Below, one piece after another: positions 1-4,861 of a stretch of 8,263 nt of DNA (its first letter is position 1; each line of letters opens with the position of its first letter). Under the pieces are notes generated by a model. That model was not told the DNA's origin. It was given only the letters and a program-made list of their open reading frames with translations, and did not search any database. The stretch is from positions 1 to 8,263 of the forward strand of contig MHIZ01000007.1 of assembly GCA_001817765.1 (NCBI GenBank), in the 5' to 3' direction. Source of the DNA: Candidatus Colwellbacteria bacterium RIFCSPLOWO2_02_FULL_44_20b. Lineage in GTDB: Bacteria; Patescibacteriota; Minisyncoccia; UBA6257; Colwellbacteraceae. A program made the translations under genes and the position numbers.

Positions 1-444
1 GAGAAACACGAGAGCCGCCGGGATCGCAAAGTAAATAAACGAAATAAGCAGATGACTCATCCGCGCGATACCGATGTGCCGCCGCGCGAAAAAGCTCGCG
101 AACAATATAATAAGCGCGGCTTTCATAAATTCTGATGGTTGTATTTGATAATTACCGATCAGAATCCAACTTTTACTGTTGTTGATTACGGTTCCGAAGA
201 GTTGCGTTGCAAGAAGAAGCAGAACGCCCCCTCCGTAGACACCAAGGATTACCCATCGATATCCAATAAGGGATTTAAGATTTAGGAGTGTTAGCCCTAT
301 TGCGCAGGCACTTCCTATCGCGAGCCATGTTAATTGTCTTCCTAGAAGTTCTTCAGCGCTCGAGGCAAAAACAACACTGCCCGCAGTTATAAGGAAAGCA
401 ACTGCGCCGATTAACGGCCAATCAAGCCTCTTTAACGTTTCCAT
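1..444 (-). CDS. rodA: RodA/FtsW-family SEDS protein, 3' end missing
   Basis: This is the N-terminal 148 codons of a SEDS-family membrane protein. Such proteins polymerise peptidoglycan glycan strands together with a class B penicillin-binding protein. The reading frame stays open to the left edge of the window. The protein begins METLKRLDWPLIGAV, a typical RodA opening, followed by hydrophobic helices at about residues 11-28, 38-52 and 65-82. It then has SWILIGNYQIQPSEFMKAA, the strongly conserved SEDS stretch (IQPSEF) just before the next membrane helix. The ATG lies 3 bases after the stop codon of the preceding gene. AAGG sits almost against the start, so translation is probably coupled to that gene. 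RodA is favoured over FtsW because of the DWPLI opening and the early position of the QPSE motif, but the distinction is not certain from this fragment. Confidence 0.88.
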   Translation of the reverse strand, partial: METLKRLDWPLIGAVAFLITAGSVVFASSAEELLGRQLTWLAIGSACAIGLTLLNLKSLIGYRWVILGVYGGGVLLLLATQLFGTVINNSKSWILIGNYQIQPSEFMKAALIILFASFFARRHIGIARMSHLLISFIYFAIPAALVFL

Positions 445-447
445 ACC

Positions 448-1221
448 TTACTTAATAGGTTCGACAAAAACTTGCGTCATATTTTTCACAATCGCACCTA
501 TTTTATTTCCAAGATCAGGCATAAATATTTTGAACGGCGCATTACTGAAACCTGTCATGCCATGCAGTTCTGTTTTTGAAAATCCGAGAATCGTACCGTC
601 CTTACCGCGGACTATACCAAGAATATTTACCTTCTCAAAGCTTTCGGCGCCCGTACTTTCAACAATACCTTCGATGAGCGCCTGTTTTCCTTGGATTTTT
701 ACTTCAGCATTTCTTATCGTAAGTTGCGGCGTTGAAACGTTTTCTTTCTTTTCCCACGTAAACGAACCTATATCAACTTGTACTTCTTTAACTGTTGAGT
801 AAACGATATCCAAGCCAACTTCGGCGAAATACTTTTTTTCCTTCGGAAGAATAAACGATCTTTGCTCTTTTCGCACAATCTCCTTTCCCTCACTATCGAG
901 AAGCCTAATTACAATCGACATATCACTCGTTCCATAATTTTGATTCTGATTTTCTATTTCTACAACTACCGACGTTTTTGAAGCGGTCGCCTTAACTACT
1001 TCTTTTCTTATCACAACAATAGGCTTGATGTTTTTCAACTCGCAGTCAATACATATTCCGCCACAGTCATTACCCGTCTCGTCCTGATTTTGAAGATTAT
1101 CAAAACAACTTGGCTCAGGAATCAAGAAACGATAGTAGAAACCAACCACAAGCCCTGAGAATATAACGATTGCGAGGGAGCCATAGGCAAGTTGTTTTTT
1201 CACCCGATGTGAAACTTTCAT
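448..1221 (-). CDS. Membrane-anchored extracytoplasmic protein with a Cys-rich DCGG motif
   Basis: A protein of 257 residues of unknown function. It has a basic N-terminus (MKVSHRVKKQ), one membrane helix at about residues 11-34, and then a likely extracytoplasmic domain. Directly after the helix is the cysteine cluster CFDNLQNQDETGNDCGGICIDC (C39, C53, C57, C60), read here in two halves: CFDNLQNQDETG and NDCGGICIDC. This short motif recurs in many surface proteins of uncultured bacteria and archaea and may bind metal or form disulfides. The rest looks like two beta-rich domains of roughly 90 residues each. I chose the ATG at 1221, not the in-frame TTG at 1239. That TTG lies inside an extended -10 promoter element (TGCTATACT), which would place transcription start at or next to the ATG. 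The gene ends 3 bases before the RodA-like gene, so the two probably form an operon. The partner and substrate are not known. Confidence 0.82.
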   Translation of the reverse strand: MKVSHRVKKQLAYGSLAIVIFSGLVVGFYYRFLIPEPSCFDNLQNQDETGNDCGGICIDCELKNIKPIVVIRKEVVKATASKTSVVVEIENQNQNYGTSDMSIVIRLLDSEGKEIVRKEQRSFILPKEKKYFAEVGLDIVYSTVKEVQVDIGSFTWEKKENVSTPQLTIRNAEVKIQGKQALIEGIVESTGAESFEKVNILGIVRGKDGTILGFSKTELHGMTGFSNAPFKIFMPDLGNKIGAIVKNMTQVFVEPIK

Positions 1222-1229
1222 TTTAAAAA

Positions 1230-1238
1230 AGTATAGCA
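1230..1238 (-). promoter_or_regulatory. Extended -10 promoter, probably giving a leaderless mRNA
   Basis: Read on the minus strand the bases are TGCTATACT, an exact extended -10 element (TGn followed by TATACT). The ATG of the anchored protein begins 8 bases after it, which is where transcription would normally start, so the messenger would have essentially no leader. There is no convincing -35 box (TTCGTC at about 18 bases is weak), as is common with extended -10 promoters, and no Shine-Dalgarno sequence. Confidence 0.6.
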
Positions 1239-1259
1239 AGAGTACATCTAAAAGACGAA

Positions 1260-1280
1260 CTCCCCACGTACTATGGGGAG
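1260..1280 (-). terminator. Terminator hairpin after the 5S gene
   Basis: CTCCCCA and TGGGGAG form a perfect 7-bp stem with a 7-base loop. The stem can be extended by a G·U and an A-U pair. On the minus strand it is followed by TTCGTCTTTT, an interrupted T-run. On the plus strand it is followed by CTTTTTAT, so it may stop transcription in both directions. It closes the 23S-5S unit just before the promoter of the next gene. Confidence 0.75.
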
Positions 1281-1297
1281 CTTTTTATCTAAGAGCT

Positions 1298-1418
1298 TTT
1301 GTATGCCAGCATATCCTACTTTCGCCGCTTAAGACTATCATCGGGTCTCAGCGCTTTCACTTCTCTGTTCGGAATGGGAAGAGGTGGGTCACACTGAAAT
1401 AAAACACTGGCAGACAAA
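1298..1418 (-). rRNA. rrf: 5S ribosomal RNA
   Basis: About 121 bases. The conserved 5S segments are visible on the minus strand: ACCCACCTCTTCCCATTCCG continuing into AACAGAGAAGTGAAAGC, and GGCGAAAGTAGGA near the end. The ends were set by helix I: TTTGTCTGCCAG at the 5' end pairs with CTGGCATACAAA at the 3' end, 11 of 12 positions. The gene lies about 20 bases after the 23S processing stem, so it is co-transcribed with 23S. The exact mature ends may differ by a few bases. Confidence 0.95.
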
Positions 1419-1436
1419 AACCCTTATTTTTTATTT

Positions 1437-1465
1437 CTGAAATACATATATAAGTAACTGGTTTC
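1437..1465 (-). repeat. 3' arm of the 23S processing stem
   Basis: This arm is complementary over 29 bases, with a single G·U, to bases 6712-6740 upstream of the 23S 5' end. In the precursor the two arms bring the ends of 23S together in a long stem that an RNase III-type enzyme can cut. The inner part of the arm is the terminal helix of mature 23S. Confidence 0.88.
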
Positions 1466-1724
1466 GTACGGCTTATTAGTACTCCTTGGCTGAAATCCTT
1501 ACGGATCTTACACCTAGAGCCTATCAACCTGGTAATCTTCCAGGAGCCTAAGATTAATCTTGGGAGAGGCTTCGCACTTAGATGCTTTCAGCGCTTATCC
1601 CGTCCGAACATAGCTACTCGGCATTTCGCCTGGTGGCAAAGCCGATAGACCAGCGGTTCGTTCAACCCGGTCCTCTCGTCACGTATTCCCCTATCACTAG
1701 GAGCGTAGACTATATCTTCACCCT

Positions 1725-1743
1725 TGCCTACCGCAGGTAGGCA
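1725..1743. repeat. Perfect palindrome in the L2656 intron
   Basis: TGCCTACC, a 3-base loop and GGTAGGCA form a perfect 8-bp stem between the R and S elements, in the P8 side of the ribozyme. It is GC-rich compared with the surrounding intron and resembles the short dispersed palindromes found at 2584-2610, 4028-4050 and 4843-4861 in placement, though not in sequence. Confidence 0.7.
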
Positions 1744-1844
1744 CATGGGGTGTCGGCGTATTACCTAAATAGTTCTGTACTTCGATAATCTCAGTACCTT
1801 CCGATACTATTTAAGTCCGTCCGTCACAACGACGGAACAAGTCG

Positions 1845-2324
1845 TTACGGGGTCAAATCTAAAATTTTTAACAATTCTTTACGCGTCTTCTTTCTCTTGG
1901 CCATATAATTACTGTTTTGGACAGTCATCATACATTCGACAAGTTTTCGTAAGTCTTTTTCAGTCAATTTACTACCAGCTTTTTCCGATAAGATGTTCAT
2001 CGCGGTAATCATAGCCGCGGCTTGAATCTTCTTGAACCGAATGAAGGGCTGTAAATTTTCTAGAATATCACTAATTTGGGCAAAGCCGTTGATACGCAGT
2101 TCACTTATGCCGTCATTGCGCTTTGACAAATAACCAATACTCAAAACTTTACGAATCCAGGAAAGTGGCTTTTCATGGCGACTATCTTGATAAAAACAGA
2201 TAGTACCCATAAAACGCCATTTCAACTTTCCATCCTTACGCTTCTTAAGTTGAAGCATAAGACTGCCATCACCATCGAGAAATCCTGCTATATACGCTAG
2301 ATCAATTTTAGATCGACTTCCCAC
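1845..2324 (-). CDS. I-CreI-like LAGLIDADG homing endonuclease in the L2656 intron
   Basis: A 159-residue, single-motif LAGLIDADG enzyme. Such proteins work as homodimers and cut intron-less copies of the host gene, so that repair copies the intron in. The motif is AYIAGFLDGDGSL at residues 10-22, with D20 in the position of the I-CreI catalytic aspartate. Further I-CreI-like marks are Q46 in CFYQDS, LQPF with the basic FKK at 97-99, and a C-terminal basic tail (AKRKKTRKE). The size matches I-CreI (163 residues). The start is the GTG inside the Q element; a stop codon four codons upstream rules out an earlier one. The stop codon TAA falls inside the R element (ACCCCGTAACGACTT), so coding sequence and ribozyme core overlap at both ends. 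There is no promoter of its own, so expression would come from rRNA read-through. The predicted target is the uninterrupted sarcin-ricin sequence. Confidence 0.9.
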   Translation of the reverse strand: MGSRSKIDLAYIAGFLDGDGSLMLQLKKRKDGKLKWRFMGTICFYQDSRHEKPLSWIRKVLSIGYLSKRNDGISELRINGFAQISDILENLQPFIRFKKIQAAAMITAMNILSEKAGSKLTEKDLRKLVECMMTVQNSNYMAKRKKTRKELLKILDLTP

Positions 2325-2345
2325 GGTATTGTCTTATTATTTTCT

Positions 2346-2394
2346 GGTCCTCAAGTAAATTGTACCATAATTATGAGGACTAACTCAATTATGG
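2346..2394 (-). repeat. Nested inverted repeats in the P5 side of the L2656 intron
   Basis: Two overlapping stems can form: GTCCTCA with TGAGGAC (2347-2353 and 2374-2380) and CCATAATT with AATTATGG (2365-2372 and 2387-2394). They share bases, so they exclude one another. They lie between the P and Q elements, where peripheral domains of group I introns expand, and separate P from Q by about 90 bases. Confidence 0.55.
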
Positions 2395-2583
2395 TTATCA
2401 ACGAACTAGAAAAATCTAAGATTTCACCGTTATTAGCCGCATTGTCATCCCGCATTACTGCGAGAAGTAGCAAAATTTTACTAGGGTCGACTTCCCTCAA
2501 TCTTTTATCGCCTGCAACAGATAGAGACCAACCTGTCTCACGCAATAACTCAATGATTACTCATTGCTTGGACTATACCACCA

Positions 2584-2610
2584 CCCTTCGACTCGTTGCG
2601 CTCGCTCAGG
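2584..2610. repeat. GC-rich CCCTTCGAC…CTCAGG repeat in the L2593 intron
   Basis: The plus strand begins CCCTTCGACTCG and ends GCTCGCTCAGG. It has the same outer sequence as the CCTTCGACAAGCTCAGG elements at 4028-4050 and 4843-4861, with a longer centre. This sequence type is widely scattered in many bacterial genomes. Here it forms part of the stem between the R and S elements. Confidence 0.65.
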
Positions 2611-2686
2611 ACAAGCCCAATGAATCAATGGGGGTTGACGTTTTATGGATATAAACATCCATCTAATCTTTTTCAAGATTAAGTCT

Positions 2687-3133
2687 CTACGGGGTCAATA
2701 CGCGATGTTTTCTTTTCTTAGAGTAATTCAACTCCCGATACGAATCGACTAGTTTTAAGAGTGATTCGAAATCGTTTTTTGTTTTTCCTCTTTTCTTTAC
2801 ATCGATGATGCGGAGCATCAATTCGACTTGTTTTTTCTTAAGCACCACATATGGTTGAACGCATTTTAAGAATTCTTTTATATTATCAGTTTTGTTAATG
2901 ACGTACTCTAGAATTCCATCGCTACGTTCCCGTATGCGGCCACATCCAATCAATCGGCACACTTGCATAAAGTTTTCCTTATCTTTCGCGGACTGGAAGA
3001 ATACTACGTAGAGCGCAATTTGAAATCCGTACCGATAGGTATGATTTGGCTTCGCGCGCGCATAGATACTACCATCCGCGTCTAGAAAACCTGCTATATA
3101 TGCTTTTTGAGTGGACGAAAAAGACTTTAACAT
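2687..3133 (-). CDS. I-CreI-family LAGLIDADG homing endonuclease in the L2593 intron
   Basis: A 148-residue, single-motif enzyme that closely resembles chloroplast I-CreI, which homes into this same 23S site. The motif is AYIAGFLDADGSI at residues 11-23. D20 and Q47 fall exactly at the I-CreI active-site positions when translation starts at the ATG at 3133. Other shared features are KPN followed by YRYG after the motif, QPYVVLKKKQ (I-CreI has a QPF…LKQKQ segment), and a C-terminal LNYSKKRK like the LNDSKTRK of I-CreI. A longer frame begins at a TTG at 3220, but it reads through the P and Q ribozyme elements and is rejected. The AGGG in the Q element lies 11 bases before the ATG and could act as a distant ribosome site. 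The stop codon TAG overlaps the R element. It acts as a homodimer that cuts intron-less 23S genes. Confidence 0.93.
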   Translation of the reverse strand: MLKSFSSTQKAYIAGFLDADGSIYARAKPNHTYRYGFQIALYVVFFQSAKDKENFMQVCRLIGCGRIRERSDGILEYVINKTDNIKEFLKCVQPYVVLKKKQVELMLRIIDVKKRGKTKNDFESLLKLVDSYRELNYSKKRKHRVLTP

Positions 3134-4027
3134 CTGTATGACTTCCCTCGGTATTATCCGATCATATGACAGGTTGTTATTCAATGATAGGACTTCACCG
3201 ATATGAGTCAACTTATTCAATCCTGATTACTCAGGAAGGCCGCCGTGTTCGATTATCGTTAAGGGTTCTTTTGTTGACGGTTTGAACCCAGCTCACGTGC
3301 CCTTTTAAGTGGCGAACAGCCACACGCTTGGGACCTTCTCCAGCCCCGCGCTAGGGCGAGCCGACATCGAGGTGCCGAGCGTAGTCGTCGATAGGGACTC
3401 TCGGACCACACTAGCCTGTTATCCCCGGAGTAGCTTTTATCCGTTGTCTCCGACCTTTCTATTAAGAATCGTCGGGTCACTAAACTCTGCTCTCGCATCT
3501 GCTCGACTTGTAAGTCTCGCAGTTAAGCTGGCTTATGCTTTTACACTTTCAGCGCGATTTCCATCCGCGCTAAGCCAACCTTGATAGACTCCTCCATTAC
3601 TCTTTAGGAGGAATTTGCCCCAAATAAACTACCCGCCAGGCACTGTCCTCCGCCGTTTTTGCCGTCGAAGTTAGAATTTAAAACACGAAAGATGGGTGTT
3701 TCATTGTCGGCTCCCTCCCGTCCGAAAACGAGAGATCGACGCCTCCCCACTACGCTACGCATCCGCACTCTAAAGCCAATACCAAGTTATAGTAAAGCTT
3801 CCGGGGTCTTTTCGTCCCGCTGCAGGTACCCCGCGTCTTCACGGGAATCGCATTTTCACCGAGCGTCTCCTTGAGACAGTTCTCCAGTCGTTATGCCATT
3901 CGTGCGCTCCGGAACTTACCCGGAAAGGAATTGCGCTCATTTCGTTATCACTCTAGTAACACTCTAGAGATCCTCTCTGTCGCCAGAGAGATCGGACTAT
4001 ATCTTTCTCTCGGCTTCGCTCGGGACT

Positions 4028-4050
4028 AATCCTGAGCTTGTCGAAGGATT
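4028..4050. repeat. Palindromic CCTGAGCTTGTCGAAGG element in the L1931 intron
   Basis: AATCCT at one end and AGGATT at the other enclose a centre of GAGCTTGTCGA. The core is the reverse complement of CCTTCGACAAGCTCAGG, which is present again at 4843-4861 in the 23S exon. It sits between the R and S elements, in a peripheral stem of the intron. Confidence 0.75.
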
Positions 4051-4073
4051 CGGCATATAGTCTCTGAGGATTC

Positions 4074-4562
4074 TTATACTCGTTTTTTGTTTCGATTCAT
4101 CTTTCCTGCTATTCCTAAAATCTTTTTTCTACCTTCTTGCGTGAGATGGTATTTTTTAACCATTTCGTTAACGATCTTTTTGAAGAGAAGGAAATCTTTC
4201 TGTTTGTATGTTTTCAGATTATTTTCTTCGAAGAAGGGAATAATCTTTTCCTTCAATTCCTTCACAGATCGCACGCAATATCGGTAAAGATGTTCGTTGT
4301 GATTGTCGTAACGTTTATTCACAAAGATATTGCCACACTTGAAAAAGTTTTTAATTTCTTCGAGCGCCAATAAACTTTTTGCGCCTTGTGTTACAACAAA
4401 CTCAGGGAAGATTTGAATTCCAGATTTTGTAGTTTTATTTCTAATCGCACTAACCGAGAAGCATCCTTCTCCATCTACAAAGCCACAGATCCAATTTTCG
4501 AGTTTAAGTCTTTCCTGCTGATTGACTGCACCGAGAGCTTTTTTACTATTGTTTTGTTTCAT
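4074..4562 (-). CDS. LAGLIDADG homing endonuclease in the L1931 intron
   Basis: A 162-residue, single-motif LAGLIDADG enzyme, predicted to act as a homodimer on intron-less 23S genes near helix 69. The motif is WICGFVDGEGCFSVS at about residues 24-38, in the form common among bacterial rRNA intron enzymes (GFVDGEGCF). It differs from the GFLDGDGS form of the other two proteins. A FVVTQ segment at 55-59 and a Lys/Arg-rich C-terminus (GRKKILGIAGKMNRNKKRV) follow. The frame is open as far as 4766, but that part runs over 23S exon and intron core and is not protein. Two starts are possible: ATG at 4586, buried in the CTATGG/CCATAG core hairpin, or ATG at 4562, just after that hairpin and preceded by AGGTGG. 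I prefer 4562. The stop codon lies a few bases before the R element. Confidence 0.88.
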   Translation of the reverse strand: MKQNNSKKALGAVNQQERLKLENWICGFVDGEGCFSVSAIRNKTTKSGIQIFPEFVVTQGAKSLLALEEIKNFFKCGNIFVNKRYDNHNEHLYRYCVRSVKELKEKIIPFFEENNLKTYKQKDFLLFKKIVNEMVKKYHLTQEGRKKILGIAGKMNRNKKRV

Positions 4563-4842
4563 CCACCTATGGACGTATCTTACCATAGTAGCTTCGGATT
4601 CTCCAGTTATTCCAGCATATAGCCGAATTTTACTAAGGCAGGCATTCCACCTTAGAACGGTTATAGTTACCGCTGACATTGACGAGGGCTTAACTCGGTG
4701 AGCCTTTCGAATATTGCTACTCAAAAGACCCCCAAGCTTGACCTTCTCGCATCGGTCAGGCCTCACCCCCTATACATCCTCTTACGAGTTAGCAGGGAGC
4801 TGTGTTTTTGGTAAACAGTCGCTAGAGATACTTTCGCTGCGG

Positions 4843-4861
4843 CCCTTCGACAAGCTCAGGG
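4843..4861. repeat. CCCTTCGACAAGCTCAGGG element inside the 23S exon
   Basis: A 19-base element with CCCT/AGGG ends lies in a variable helix of the mature 23S (roughly E. coli 1710-1760, by alignment to flanking conserved sequence). It shares its core with the element in the L1931 intron, in the opposite orientation. Next to it is a CCCTTGAAGGG hairpin. The host rRNA seems to tolerate it because this helix varies in length among bacteria. Confidence 0.75.

Larger units (their letters stand above)
1680..2479 (-). mobile_element. Group I intron at 23S position 2656 (sarcin-ricin loop)
   Basis: An 800-base intron between CCTAGT and ACGAGAGG, which together restore the invariant sarcin-ricin sequence. 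The 5' exon ends in U and the intron ends in G, the group I rule. Core elements read in order on the minus strand: P element AATAACGGTGAAATC (about 2420-2434), Q element AATACCGTGGGAAGTC (about 2313-2328), R element around ACCCCGTAACGACTT (1839-1853), S element AAGATATAGTCTA (1706-1718). These are followed by a P9 hairpin with CTCCTA/TAGGGG arms and a GTGA loop (1688-1703). A long extension between P and Q contains nested inverted repeats (2346-2394). The P8 side carries a perfect TGCCTACC/GGTAGGCA palindrome (1725-1743). P1 is weak by eye: only UAGU with GCUA is obvious. The endonuclease gene lies between Q and R. Confidence 0.9.
2543..3276 (-). mobile_element. Group I intron at 23S position 2593 (the I-CreI site)
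   Basis: A 734-base intron between AACCGT and CGTGAGACAGG. The 5' exon ends in U and the intron ends in G. The guide sequence CACGGCGG (about 3239-3246) fits both exons: GCGG pairs with 5' exon CCGU through the U·G pair (P1), and the adjoining CACG pairs with 3' exon CGUG (P10). Core elements are P, ATATCGGTGAAGTCC (about 3190-3204); Q, AATACCGAGGGAAGTC (about 3142-3157); R, around ACCCCGTAGAGACTT (2682-2696); and S, GGTATAGTCC (2570-2579). The P9 hairpin is CAATGA/TCATTG with a GTAA loop. The P8 side includes an AATCTT/AAGATT hairpin with a GAAA loop and a GC-rich repeat. The endonuclease gene lies between Q and R. Confidence 0.93.
3938..4648 (-). mobile_element. Group I intron at 23S position 1931 (helix 69/71 region)
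   Basis: A 711-base intron between CTAAGGT and AGCGCAATTCC. P1 is clear: 5' exon CUAAGGU pairs over 7 bp with intron GCCUUAG (4633-4639), including the U·G splice-site pair. The P element is near TATGCTGGAATAACTGG, the Q element is GAGAATCCGAAGC (about 4594-4606), and GCTGGA with TCC…AGC form P4. A CTATGG/CCATAG hairpin follows Q. R is CTCAGAGACTATATG (4054-4068) and S is AAGATATAGTCC (3994-4005), giving a 7-bp P7. P9 is CTCTCTG/CAGAGAG with a GCGA loop (3973-3990), followed by a CTCTAG/CTAGAG stem. The intron ends in G. The site is a known group I position in bacteria such as Thermotoga. Its core differs from the other two introns. Confidence 0.94.

Noticed and set aside
1695..1703. A second ACTAGGAGC, as if the sarcin-ricin loop were duplicated
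   Set aside because: It is one arm of the intron's P9 hairpin (CTCCTA with TAGGGG around a GTGA loop). The true exon copy is at 2480-2490, directly against the 63-base exon.
3134..3220. A TTG start giving a 177-residue L2593 endonuclease
   Set aside because: The extra 29 residues are the translation of the conserved P and Q elements. Starting at the ATG at 3133 aligns D20 and Q47 with I-CreI.
1680..4648. Archaeal-type bulge-helix-bulge introns, suggested by LAGLIDADG genes in rRNA
   Set aside because: All three have U before and G at the end, an S element, a matching R element and a GNRA P9 hairpin, which are group I features. P1 and P10 pairings are visible for L1931 and L2593.
4563..4766. 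An N-terminal extension of the L1931 endonuclease
   Set aside because: This part of the open frame lies over 23S exon sequence (from 4649 on) and over the P, Q and P1 parts of the ribozyme, so its sequence is explained by RNA function.
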